The notes under the pieces were generated by a model. That model saw only the letters and a list, made by a program, of their open reading frames with translations. It ran no database searches and was not told where the DNA came from. A stretch of DNA of 64,000 nt from Roseibium algicola. Its GTDB lineage: Bacteria > Pseudomonadota > Alphaproteobacteria > Rhizobiales > Stappiaceae. The stretch spans positions 248,001 to 312,000 of the forward strand of contig NZ_CP019631.1 in NCBI RefSeq assembly GCF_001999245.1, given 5' to 3'. Made by a program: the position numbers and the translations under genes. This document shows positions 34,436 to 42,812 of the stretch, piece by piece; position 1 is the first letter of the stretch; each line of letters opens with the position of its first letter.

Positions 34436-35341
34436 TCAGGAATCCAGCCGCAGCTGGGTGAGGGCGCGCTTGATTTCGTTGCCGAGCAACCGTTCAGGGG
34501 GCGAGATGCCGGAAGAGGCGGACATGACGACACCAATGCGCAGGTTGGACAGGATGTCATGCATCAGTGGCACGAAGCGGAGAATGCCCTGATCGATTTC
34601 GTCGATGAAACCGATCTTGGTGTAAAGGCCGAGGCCTCGGCCGGCCAGGATCATCTGTTTTGCCACGTGCAAGGTGTCGGTAAAGCAGTTGGTCGAGAGG
34701 GCGGAGGACATGCCCGAGATTGCCTGATCAATGATCGAATTGCGACCGCGCGCATCCACGGTGCGCACCATTTTCTGGCCGGAGAGTTCCTCTATGGCAA
34801 GGTTAGTTCGGCCTGCGAAGGGATGGTCGGATCGCATGATGATGCCGATCGGCGCGGTCTTGTCGGAGATTACCCGAACGTTTGGATGCAGATCGAAGGT
34901 GAAGGTAATGCCGATATCGGCAATCCCGCCTGCAACAGCGGTGATGATCTCGTCCGGCTGCGCAGTGGTGATCGAATAGGTGACCTGCGGATAGATCCGG
35001 TTGAAGTCGAGCAGGATACGGGGCAACAGGCCGTAGGTTACGGAATCGATGGCGGCAATGTTGAGGTGCCCGGACCGAAGGTCGCGGATATCGTCCAGCA
35101 TGGTGCGGGTGCGTTCATAATCCTGCAGCGTCTTGCGGCAGTGTTCCAGGACGATGGCCCCCGCATCGGTCAGCGTCACGCCTTCGGGGGTGCGCTCGAA
35201 CAGGCGAACGCCCATCTCGTTCTCGGTGCTGATGATCTTCCGGTTCACCGTGGTGGAAGACACGTTCAAAACCGCAGATGCCTTGCGGATGGAGCCCTGG
35301 CGGGCGACTTCGTCGAAATAACGCAGAAAATTCGAATGCAC
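34436..35341 (-). CDS. LysR-family regulator of the NitT/TauT-type catabolic operon
   Basis: Regulator of 301 residues with HTH GSIRKASAVLNVSSTTVNRKI (about 15-35) and a LysR substrate domain. It is divergent from the ABC transporter and catabolic operon starting at 35524, with a palindrome TGCATTTAATGCA in the gap, so it is the likely activator or repressor of that operon. The inducer is presumably the imported compound or an intermediate. Confidence 0.88.
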   Translation of the reverse strand: MHSNFLRYFDEVARQGSIRKASAVLNVSSTTVNRKIISTENEMGVRLFERTPEGVTLTDAGAIVLEHCRKTLQDYERTRTMLDDIRDLRSGHLNIAAIDSVTYGLLPRILLDFNRIYPQVTYSITTAQPDEIITAVAGGIADIGITFTFDLHPNVRVISDKTAPIGIIMRSDHPFAGRTNLAIEELSGQKMVRTVDARGRNSIIDQAISGMSSALSTNCFTDTLHVAKQMILAGRGLGLYTKIGFIDEIDQGILRFVPLMHDILSNLRIGVVMSASSGISPPERLLGNEIKRALTQLRLDS

Positions 35342-35370
35342 GATGTCCCCCCGGACAGAGTGGCAAACAG

Positions 35371-35440
35371 TGCATCACAAAGTGCGGTGCATTTAATGCA
35401 TCACCGTTAGCATGTTTTTGCACTTTTTGCACCGTGCATC
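35371..35440. promoter_or_regulatory. Divergent promoter region with TGCAT repeats
   Basis: Between LysR and the binding-protein gene stands the perfect palindrome TGCATTTAATGCA (35388-35400), flanked by TGCATC at 35371 and GTGCATC at 35434. Repeated TGCAT half-sites over about 70 bases fit LysR binding with activation and recognition sites. Confidence 0.5.
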
Positions 35441-35523
35441 TTCCCGTTAGAGTTCACTGTGAAGTCGGCAAGGGGAACAGTCGGCCACAAACCGCCCAAT
35501 CTCAAATGAGGGGGACCAACAGT

Positions 35524-36567
35524 ATGTCATACCTATTCTCGAATGGATTGAACCGCCGCTCGATGCTCAAGACCATGGCCGCGGGCGCTGGTCTGGCAGG
35601 CGCCGGAACACTTGTGAATATCGTACCAGGCTTTGCTCAGGACACCTTCAAGGTTTCCATGCAGCTCGGCTGGCTGGCCGGTAACGGCAACCTGGGAGAA
35701 ATCGCGGCCGACAAGCTGGGCTATTTTGCGGAAGAAGGTCTTGAATTCGAAATCGTGCCGGGGGGGCCGAATGTCGATGGTGTGGCGTCCGTCGCTTCCG
35801 GGCGATCCAATCTCGGCCAGGTGTCTTCTAGCCCCTCTCTCATGCTGGCGCGTTCGGCGGGCATTCCGGTGAAGTGTATTGCCGCCGGTTACCAGCAGCA
35901 TCCATACACGTATTTCTCGCTCAAGAAGAACCCGATCAAGACGCCGCAGGACATGATCGGCAAGACCATCGGCACCCAGGCGACCGGACGGATCCTGTTC
36001 CGCGCGCTTCTGGCCAAGAACGGCATTTCCGAGGACCAGGTTGAACTGAAGGTCATCGGCAGTGACATGGCGCCGCTGCTGACGGGGCAGGTCGATGCGA
36101 TTACTGGCTGGAAGACAAACGTCAACGCACTTTCGATCCTTGGGGACCAGCGTGTTGACATGTCCCTGTGGGATGCCGGCATCCAGCTTTATGCCAACCC
36201 CTTCTACACCACGGACACTGTGCTGAACGAGCATGGCGACAAGGTGCAGGCCATGATCCGCGCCATCTCGCGCGGCTGGGGCTGGGTTCGTGAGAACCAG
36301 GAAGAAGCCGTCAACTATCTGGTCGAGCGTCTGCCGAACCTGGACAGGGAAAGCGAATTGAAGGCGGTGCCGCTGGTGGTCGGATATTCCTTCAACGAAA
36401 AGACCGCCGAAAACGGCTGGGGCACCATGACCCGCGAAAACTGGCAGGCCCAGATCGAGACTTACGAAAATCTCGAGCAATTCGCGAACGGCGCGCCTGC
36501 CGTCGACGATGTGATGACGCTGTCGGTCCTGGAGAGCACCGCAGACAGCCGCCCGAAGGTCGGTTAA
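35524..36567 (+). CDS. ABC transporter substrate-binding protein, NitT/TauT (NMT1/SsuA) family
   Basis: Binding protein of 347 residues with a twin-arginine-type signal (NRRSMLKTMAAGAGLAGAG, then VPGFAQD). The mature part matches the NMT1/SsuA group (VSMQLGWLAGNGNLGEIAAD, GRSNLGQVSSSPSLMLARSAG, DMIGKTIGTQ). Relatives bind nitrate, sulfonates, thiamine pyrimidines, riboflavin or aromatic acids. It is the first gene of a tightly spaced plus-strand operon ending near 44.7 kb. The ligand is unknown. Confidence 0.88.
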   Translation: MSYLFSNGLNRRSMLKTMAAGAGLAGAGTLVNIVPGFAQDTFKVSMQLGWLAGNGNLGEIAADKLGYFAEEGLEFEIVPGGPNVDGVASVASGRSNLGQVSSSPSLMLARSAGIPVKCIAAGYQQHPYTYFSLKKNPIKTPQDMIGKTIGTQATGRILFRALLAKNGISEDQVELKVIGSDMAPLLTGQVDAITGWKTNVNALSILGDQRVDMSLWDAGIQLYANPFYTTDTVLNEHGDKVQAMIRAISRGWGWVRENQEEAVNYLVERLPNLDRESELKAVPLVVGYSFNEKTAENGWGTMTRENWQAQIETYENLEQFANGAPAVDDVMTLSVLESTADSRPKVG

Positions 36568-36571
36568 GGCC

Positions 36572-37369
36572 ATGGAAGCGGTATTGGAAAATCTGGACGC
36601 AGGCACATTGGTGCCTGCAGCCAGCCTGCGCAATGCCTGGGTCAAGTTCGGTCAGTTCACCGCGATCCAGGACATCAGCCTGGAGATCGAGGCGGGAGCC
36701 TTCTATTCCATCCTTGGTCCGTCGGGTTGTGGCAAGTCGACCTTGCTCCGGCTGGTGTCTGATCTCATCCCGCCTGCATCCGGGGACGTGTCTATCTTCG
36801 GCAAGACGACCGAGGCTGCCCGCCTGGCACGGGAATTTGCCTTCGTGTTTCAGGACGCGACACTGCTGCCCTGGCGCACGGCCTTGGAGAACGTCCAGCT
36901 TCCCCTGGAAATGGGGCAGAGTCGTGGGATCCAGATCCCCGTCAGCGACAAGTCGCCGATGGAGTTGCTTGAGCTGGTCGGGCTCAAGGGCCGCGAACAC
37001 GCACTGCCGCACGAGCTTTCCGGAGGCATGCGCCAGCGTGTGGCGATTGCCCGTGCACTGGTCTGCAAGCCGAAGCTGTTGCTGATGGACGAGCCCTTCG
37101 GTGCGCTCGACGAGATGACCCGCGACCACCTGAACCTTCAGCTTCTGAAGGTTTGGGAGGAAACCGGCGTGACGATCCTGTTCGTAACCCACTCGATCCC
37201 GGAAGCAGTCTTTCTGGGGCAGAAGGTGCTGATGCTCAAGGCGCATCCGGGCCGCCTGCACGAGATCGTCGATATCGATCTGCCATATCCGCGCACCACC
37301 GAGTTGCGGGATACGGCGGAATTCACCCGATACTCCGCGCATTTGCGCAAACTTCTGGAGGCGTGCTGA
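36572..37369 (+). CDS. ABC transporter ATP-binding protein, NitT/TauT (SsuB) family
   Basis: ATPase of 265 residues: Walker A GPSGCGKST, Q-loop FVFQDATLLPWRTALENV (typical of this family), signature LSGGMRQRVAIARAL, Walker B LLLMDEPFGALDEMTR, switch VTHSIPEAVFLG. It follows the binding protein by four bases and its stop overlaps the permease start (TGATG). It powers uptake of the operon's unknown substrate. Confidence 0.93.
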   Translation: MEAVLENLDAGTLVPAASLRNAWVKFGQFTAIQDISLEIEAGAFYSILGPSGCGKSTLLRLVSDLIPPASGDVSIFGKTTEAARLAREFAFVFQDATLLPWRTALENVQLPLEMGQSRGIQIPVSDKSPMELLELVGLKGREHALPHELSGGMRQRVAIARALVCKPKLLLMDEPFGALDEMTRDHLNLQLLKVWEETGVTILFVTHSIPEAVFLGQKVLMLKAHPGRLHEIVDIDLPYPRTTELRDTAEFTRYSAHLRKLLEAC

Positions 37370-38178
37370 TGACTGCCGTCGACGAAACGATGGGCATGCC
37401 GGTGGATGATGACGCTGCCGAAAAGGCCATGGCGCGCAGGGCACGGCTGACTGCTGTCGCGACGCCGGTGCTGACTGCGGTCGGCCTGATCGCCACCTGG
37501 GAAATCGGCGTCCGGGCCTTTGGAGTGCCGAGCTACATCGCCCCGGCTCCGAGCGAAGTCGCAACAACGCTGGTGACCGAATTTCCGCAGTTGATGCGGA
37601 ACTTCTGGCCAACACTGTTCGAAAGCGTGCTCGGCTTTGTCGTCGGCAATGTGGCTGCAGTGCTAATCGCGGTCGCCTTCGTGCACAGCCGAATGGTGGA
37701 GCGGGCGTTCTTCCCGATCGCGGTGTTCATCAACACCATTCCGATCCTGGCCATTGCCCCGATCCTGGTTCTGATCTTCGGAGCCGGACTGACCGCAAAG
37801 GTCGTCATCGCTGCCCTGATCTGTTTCTTCCCGACACTGGTCAACATGGTGCGCGGCCTGCAGTCGGTCAGCCCTCAGGCGCTGGAGCTGGCACGGATCC
37901 TGTCCGCCTCCAAGTCGGAAGTGTTCTGGAAGATCCGCCTGCCGTCTTCGCTGCCGTTCCTGTTTTCGGCACTGAAGATCGCGGCCACCACCTGTGTCAT
38001 CGGCGCCATCGTCGGGGAATGGGTTGGCGCGGATGTCGGGCTGGGTGCGTTGATCATCGATGCCACGTTCAATTTCCGCTCCGCCTTGCTCTACGCGACA
38101 GTCTTCCTGTCGTCGGGCCTGTCGGTGCTGATGTTTGCCGCCGTTTCCATTGCCGAACGCATGATCGTGCGGTGGTGA
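37369..38178 (+). CDS. ABC transporter permease, NitT/TauT (SsuC) family
   Basis: Permease of 269 residues with about six helices and the EAA-like loop ELARILSASKSEVFWKIRLP. ATG 37369 shares a base with the ATPase stop, so they are coupled. The hydrophilic N-terminus (about 25 residues) precedes the first helix. It completes the importer of the catabolic operon. Confidence 0.92.
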   Translation: MTAVDETMGMPVDDDAAEKAMARRARLTAVATPVLTAVGLIATWEIGVRAFGVPSYIAPAPSEVATTLVTEFPQLMRNFWPTLFESVLGFVVGNVAAVLIAVAFVHSRMVERAFFPIAVFINTIPILAIAPILVLIFGAGLTAKVVIAALICFFPTLVNMVRGLQSVSPQALELARILSASKSEVFWKIRLPSSLPFLFSALKIAATTCVIGAIVGEWVGADVGLGALIIDATFNFRSALLYATVFLSSGLSVLMFAAVSIAERMIVRW

Positions 38179-38255
38179 AGCGGATTTGAACCAAACGAAA
38201 ATCTGAACTGAAACCGGGCCGTCGCTTGGCGGCCCAACGGGAGGAGTGCGCCGAA

Positions 38256-39623
38256 ATGAGCACCAACACAACGCAGATTTCCTTGAACCGCAATGAGCAG
38301 GTTCCGGTCGTCGCAGACTGCGACGTGGTCGTCATCGGCGGTGGCCCCGCCGGCCTGAGTGCCGCCGTATCGGCTGCCAGAAACGGCTGCTCGGTGACCC
38401 TGCTCGAGCGTTACCATCACCTTGGCGGCATGGCCTCCGGTGGAATGGTTCTGGTGCTCGACGACATGGTCAACGAGGGCAACGAAATCGTCACGACGGG
38501 CATCGTCAACGAATTCGTCGACCGGATGTCGGCGCAGGACGGCGCAGTTTTTCCGCCGCCGGAAGATTGCCTGACCAACTGGGAAATGTGGAAGAAGTGG
38601 TCCCGTTGGGGCTGCATCGATTTTCACAAGACCGGCATGCCTCAGCCGATCATTCACGCAGTTGCCTTCGACCCCGATTGCTGGAAACGGGTGAGCCTCG
38701 ATCTGGTGCGTGAGGCAGGTGTCAATTTGCGCCTGCATTCGTGGTTTTCCGAAGCAATGGTGGAAGACGGCCGAGTGACCGGCGTGATCTGCCAGACCAA
38801 GCTTGGCCGTCAGGCGATCAAGGCGAAGATGGTGATTGATGCCAGCGGCGATCTGGATGTCGCATCCTCCGCAGGCGCGTCTTTCCAGACCGGACAGTAC
38901 ATCGTCACGACCGTGTTCCGCCTGTGCGACGTCGACACGGACAAGGCCGAAGCCTTCGAGTTCGAAAATCCGGAAGAATACAAGGCCCTGGACCGTCAGG
39001 TGCGCCGAGTGATCGGTGGTGCCTGGGGCATGTGGTGGCTGAAGACGCCGCTGCCGGGCATCGTCTGGTGCAACTGCCCGCACATGCCGGGTTATGACGG
39101 CCTGTCGCCGGAACACATGCTTGCGGCGGAAGTCGAAGGCCGCGAGCGCATGATGAAGCTGCTTGCCTTCGTGCGCGCCAATTTGCCCGGTTTCGAAAAC
39201 GCCAAGATGCTGGGTGCCGCGGAACAACTCGGCATTCGCCAGACCCGTCTGTTGCAGGGTGAATATGTGGTCACCCGCGATGACGTGCGCTCCCGCCGTC
39301 ATTTCTCCGACAGCGTCTGCCGGGGCAGGGACTACTACACGCCTTACAGGGCTCTGTTGCCCAAGGGCATCGACAACATGATCGTTGCCGGTCGCCACTA
39401 CTCGGTCGAGAGCGAAGCCCAGAAGCTTTCGCGGGAAATTCCGCCGTGCATGGCGCAGGGTGAAGCCGCCGGCGTCGCCGTTTCGGTCGCTCTGGAACAG
39501 AACTGTGCACTGCGCGACGCCGACGTTGCCACGATCCAGAAACGCATGCGTGCCCAGGGCGCCGACCCCGGCGACATCCCATCAGCAAATGCGCTCGTCG
39601 AAGGCACCGTCGCTGCAGAATAA
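38256..39623 (+). CDS. FAD-dependent oxidoreductase (FAD_oxidored family)
   Basis: Flavoenzyme of 455 residues with an N-terminal Rossmann motif (CDVVVIGGGPAGLSAAVSAA) followed by the family stretch YHHLGGMASGGMV. A C-terminal segment (KGIDNMIVAGRHYSVESEAQ) completes the FAD fold. GGGAGGAG precedes ATG 38256. Members are poorly characterised and act on small organic acids or heterocycles. It is the first enzyme gene after the transporter and may pass electrons to the ferredoxin encoded at 41592. The substrate is unknown. Confidence 0.85.
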   Translation: MSTNTTQISLNRNEQVPVVADCDVVVIGGGPAGLSAAVSAARNGCSVTLLERYHHLGGMASGGMVLVLDDMVNEGNEIVTTGIVNEFVDRMSAQDGAVFPPPEDCLTNWEMWKKWSRWGCIDFHKTGMPQPIIHAVAFDPDCWKRVSLDLVREAGVNLRLHSWFSEAMVEDGRVTGVICQTKLGRQAIKAKMVIDASGDLDVASSAGASFQTGQYIVTTVFRLCDVDTDKAEAFEFENPEEYKALDRQVRRVIGGAWGMWWLKTPLPGIVWCNCPHMPGYDGLSPEHMLAAEVEGRERMMKLLAFVRANLPGFENAKMLGAAEQLGIRQTRLLQGEYVVTRDDVRSRRHFSDSVCRGRDYYTPYRALLPKGIDNMIVAGRHYSVESEAQKLSREIPPCMAQGEAAGVAVSVALEQNCALRDADVATIQKRMRAQGADPGDIPSANALVEGTVAAE

Positions 39624-39637
39624 AAAGGATAACAAAC

Positions 39638-40804
39638 GTGAATACCCAAGCTTTCCCACTCTCCGGTGTCCGCATTCTGGACTTCACCCAGGTCATGCTG
39701 GGGCCATGTGCAACTCAGATGCTGGCCGACTTCGGCGCGGACGTCATCAAGATAGAGCGCCCCGGTGCGGGCGACCTGTCGCGGCATTTCTTCGACGTGC
39801 GGTCGGAAGAGGGCATGAACAATGCCGTCTTCTCGTCGCTGAACCGCAACAAGCGGTCTGTCGAGATCGACACCAAGTCCGATGAGGGCAAGCAGATGGT
39901 GTACGATCTGGTGCGCAACGCGGACGTGGTCGTCGACAATTTCCGCGCCGGTGTCATGGACCGTCTGGGCTTCGGCTATGACGCGCTCAAGGCGATCAAT
40001 CCCCGCATCATCTGTGCATCCGGAACGGGCTTTGGCGAGAAGGGCCCCTATGCCCACAAGGGCGGGCAGGACGTTCTGGCCCAGGCGATGAGCGGTGTCA
40101 TGGAAAAGACCGCCGACCCGTCGATTGAGCGGTCCATCTACTCCACAACCTTGTGCGACTATACGGCAGGCATGCACCTGGTTCAGGGCATTCTGGCGGC
40201 CTTGCTGGCACGGACGAAGACCGGCCGCGGCCAGAGGGTCTCCGTTTCGCTCTACGATTCCATGATTGCGATGCAGATGCAGGAAGCCGCACAGTGGACC
40301 AAGCATCGTGAAGTGCTGAACTGGGCCGCCATGCCCTTGACCGGTGTCTTCGACACCACTGACGGTGCTCTGGTGGTGGTCGGTGCCTTCAAGGCTAATC
40401 CGTTGCGCGACATCTGCACCGCGCTTGGCATCGAGGACCTTTCACCCACCTATCCGGATCTCGCCAGCCAGCGTGCCAACAAGCCCTATCTGCAGGACCG
40501 GTTTCGGGCTGTCTTCGCAACGGACACGACGGCGCACTGGATCGCCAGGCTGGAAGAGCAGGATCTGCTTTGCGCACCCGTGCGGGCGCTCGGTGAGGCA
40601 CTCGAAGACCCGCAGACCGCCATCAACGGCATGCTGCTGGATTTCGACCATCCGGTCCTTGGCCCCTTGAGGGTCGTGGGGTCTCCCGTGCACCTGAGTG
40701 AAGCCCCCCTGAAACTGCGGCACGCGCCGCCGCGCCTGGGCGAACACACCGACGAAGTCATTGCGGAGTTCGGCCTGCAACAGGTGGCAGGGGCGGCGGA
40801 ATGA
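39638..40804 (+). CDS. Class III CoA-transferase (CaiB/BaiF family)
   Basis: Enzyme of 388 residues: N-terminal VRILDFTQVMLGPCATQMLADFG (shown in part) and the catalytic Asp174 in LCDYTAGMH, as in formyl-CoA and carnitine CoA-transferases. It moves CoA between an acyl-CoA and a carboxylic acid intermediate. I use GTG 39638 with AAGGAT upstream. Its stop overlaps the next start (ATGA). Presence here implies that the pathway runs through a CoA thioester. Confidence 0.92.
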   Translation: MNTQAFPLSGVRILDFTQVMLGPCATQMLADFGADVIKIERPGAGDLSRHFFDVRSEEGMNNAVFSSLNRNKRSVEIDTKSDEGKQMVYDLVRNADVVVDNFRAGVMDRLGFGYDALKAINPRIICASGTGFGEKGPYAHKGGQDVLAQAMSGVMEKTADPSIERSIYSTTLCDYTAGMHLVQGILAALLARTKTGRGQRVSVSLYDSMIAMQMQEAAQWTKHREVLNWAAMPLTGVFDTTDGALVVVGAFKANPLRDICTALGIEDLSPTYPDLASQRANKPYLQDRFRAVFATDTTAHWIARLEEQDLLCAPVRALGEALEDPQTAINGMLLDFDHPVLGPLRVVGSPVHLSEAPLKLRHAPPRLGEHTDEVIAEFGLQQVAGAAE

Positions 40805-41577
40805 GTGTCCTTTTCACCCTCGAAAACCATGTCGCCCGGGTTGTCATAGACCGCCCGGAGCGCATGAACGCGGTCGACAGGGCAACTTCGGACGAGCTGG
40901 AAACCATCTGGCGGAAGATCGAAGCCGATCCGACCGTGCGCTGCGTGGTGTTGACCGGTTCGGGTGAACGTGCCTTTTCCGCCGGTGCAGACCTGAAGGA
41001 CAGCAACGGACTGAGTGGGCTTGAATATTGGGCGTCCGCAAACCCGCTTGGGTTCGGCGGCATCGCCTTGAGGCGATCCTTGAAGGTGCCGGTGGTTGCC
41101 CGCGTCAACGGTCTTGCGCTCGGCGGCGGCATGGAAATGGTTCTTGGCTGCGACATCGTGATTGCCAGCGATACGGCCAGGTTCGGCCTGCCCGAAGCAA
41201 AGGTGGGCAACCTTCCGCTGGCAGGCGGGATGACGCTGCTTCAGCGTCTTGTCCCCCGCAATATCGCTGTCGGTCTGATGATGACCGGCCGGATGGCAAG
41301 CGCTGCGGAGATGGAGCGCTACGGGCTTGTGAATGCCGTCGTGCCGCAAGACGAACTCGATGCGGAAGTGGAACGCTGGATTGCCGACATTCTGGCAAGT
41401 GCGCCGCTTTGCGTGCAGGCGATCAAGGCCACAGTACGCGAAACCGGTGAAATGCCGCCCGACCAGGCACAGGCCGTGCGGTCTCCCGAACTGATCGCCG
41501 CCCTAACGTCAGAGGATTCCCTCGAAGGGGTTCGGGCGTTCCGGGAAAAGCGCGCGCCGGTCTGGCAAGGCAAATGA
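40801..41577 (+). CDS. Enoyl-CoA hydratase/isomerase (crotonase family)
   Basis: Crotonase of 258 residues. The oxyanion-hole stretches AFSAGADLKD and LALGGGMEM are present, and both hydratase glutamates appear conserved (Glu112 in GGGMEM, Glu132 in GLPEAKVG), so water addition or removal on an acyl-CoA is likely. It is coupled by a four-base overlap to the CoA-transferase, which presumably supplies its substrate. Confidence 0.92.
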   Translation: MSVLFTLENHVARVVIDRPERMNAVDRATSDELETIWRKIEADPTVRCVVLTGSGERAFSAGADLKDSNGLSGLEYWASANPLGFGGIALRRSLKVPVVARVNGLALGGGMEMVLGCDIVIASDTARFGLPEAKVGNLPLAGGMTLLQRLVPRNIAVGLMMTGRMASAAEMERYGLVNAVVPQDELDAEVERWIADILASAPLCVQAIKATVRETGEMPPDQAQAVRSPELIAALTSEDSLEGVRAFREKRAPVWQGK

Positions 41578-41591
41578 GTTGAGAGATCAAG

Positions 41592-41939
41592 ATGGCGCTG
41601 ATCATCAAGAGCGAATGCATTGATGTGAAGGACGGGATCTGCACCACGTCCTGTCCGGTCGACTGCATCTATGAAGGCGAGCGGATGTTCTACATCCACC
41701 CCGAAGAATGCATCGAATGCGGCATGTGCGAGAGCATCTGCCCGGTCGACGCGATCCGCTACTACGACGAGGTGACCGGTGCGGACCGGGCGTTCATCGA
41801 GATCAACAAGGATGTGTTCCAGGGTCCGGACGGAGGGCTGGTTTCGCCGGGTGGCTGGACCAGGGGCGATACGCCTTTCCGGGACCACCCTGCGGTGCGG
41901 GATTTTTTCAAACGCGATTTTGAGGAACAGACGACATGA
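41592..41939 (+). CDS. Ferredoxin with two iron-sulfur clusters (FdxA-like)
   Basis: Protein of 115 residues with cluster motifs CTTSCPVDCIYEG and CIECGMCESICPVDAI, the pattern of bacterial two-cluster ferredoxins. After residue 60 there is a 50-residue tail without cysteines. Cys spacing in the first motif (C-x3-C-x3-C) may allow a three-iron cluster. It is likely the redox partner of the FAD oxidoreductase in this operon. The stop overlaps the DapA-family start by four bases. Confidence 0.9.
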   Translation: MALIIKSECIDVKDGICTTSCPVDCIYEGERMFYIHPEECIECGMCESICPVDAIRYYDEVTGADRAFIEINKDVFQGPDGGLVSPGGWTRGDTPFRDHPAVRDFFKRDFEEQTT

Positions 41940-42799
41940 AGGGGATAGTTGCGGCGGTGCCGACACCGCTCGATGCGCATGGCGCACCGGTGAAAGATAC
42001 CTTTCTGGAACATTGCGCCTGGGCGTTGGCCAACGGGTGCGATGCCCTGAACATCCTGGGAACGACCGGTGAGGCGAATTCACTCGGTCTGGCCCATCGC
42101 AAGCAAGTGATGGCCTGGGCGGCCGAAGCCTTTGACCCGAGCCGTCTTATGGTCGGCACGGGTCTCACGTCGCTTGAGGACACGCTGGACCTCACGCGTG
42201 CAGCTGCCGACATGGGCTATGGCGTCGCGCTGGTCCTGCCGCCGTTCTACTACAAGCCTGTCACCGAAGAGGGGCTGGTTGCCTGGTACGAAGCGCTGGA
42301 CCGGGCACTCGGCGCGACGCCGATCGAGATCTATTTCTATAATTTCCCGCAGATGACGGGCTTGAAGATACCCGCGGATGTCGTCGAGCGTCTGGCAAAG
42401 ACTCATCCGAAAAGGTTCACGGGCATCAAGGATTCTTCCGGCGATCTCGACTATTGCCGGGAGCTTGTCCGGCGGCTGCCAGACCTGAAGGTGTTCCCAA
42501 GTTCTGAAACGGCGCTCACGGAAGGGCCTGGAGCCGGGTTCGCAGGGTGCATTTCCGCCACCGTGAACATCAGCGCGCCACTTTGTGCACGGCTCCTGCA
42601 GGATCCTGCAAACGAGACAGTGGCTGACCGGGTCGCCAGCATACGGGCGGACATTGCCGCCCACCCGCTGGTGCCTGCGGTCAAATATCTTGTTGGCCGA
42701 CGCGCTGCTGAAAGTGCCTGGAACCGTGTCCTGCCTCCCTTTCAACAACTGGACGATGCCGCATGCGGGTCTCTCGACCGCATTGCCGAAACCCTTTGA
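41936..42799 (+). CDS. DapA-family aldolase/dehydratase
   Basis: TIM-barrel lyase of 287 residues. Schiff-base Lys165 is in FTGIKDSSGD, Tyr135 in YFYNFPQMTG and the carboxylate-binding loop is ILGTTGEANSL. The family includes dihydrodipicolinate synthase, N-acetylneuraminate lyase, 2-keto-3-deoxy-sugar-acid aldolases and dehydratases, and hydroxyproline-pathway deaminase. Together with the next gene, a ketoglutarate-semialdehyde-type dehydrogenase, it may generate a semialdehyde. A biosynthetic DapA is unlikely in this context. Confidence 0.85.
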   Translation: MKGIVAAVPTPLDAHGAPVKDTFLEHCAWALANGCDALNILGTTGEANSLGLAHRKQVMAWAAEAFDPSRLMVGTGLTSLEDTLDLTRAAADMGYGVALVLPPFYYKPVTEEGLVAWYEALDRALGATPIEIYFYNFPQMTGLKIPADVVERLAKTHPKRFTGIKDSSGDLDYCRELVRRLPDLKVFPSSETALTEGPGAGFAGCISATVNISAPLCARLLQDPANETVADRVASIRADIAAHPLVPAVKYLVGRRAAESAWNRVLPPFQQLDDAACGSLDRIAETL

Positions 42800-42812
42800 A
42801 ACCGGAGTTCCA

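Noticed and set aside
38091..39398. A 435-codon minus-strand frame opposite the FAD oxidoreductase.
   Set aside because: The plus strand has an unmistakable flavoprotein with a ribosome site and operon spacing; the antisense translation is low-complexity in character.
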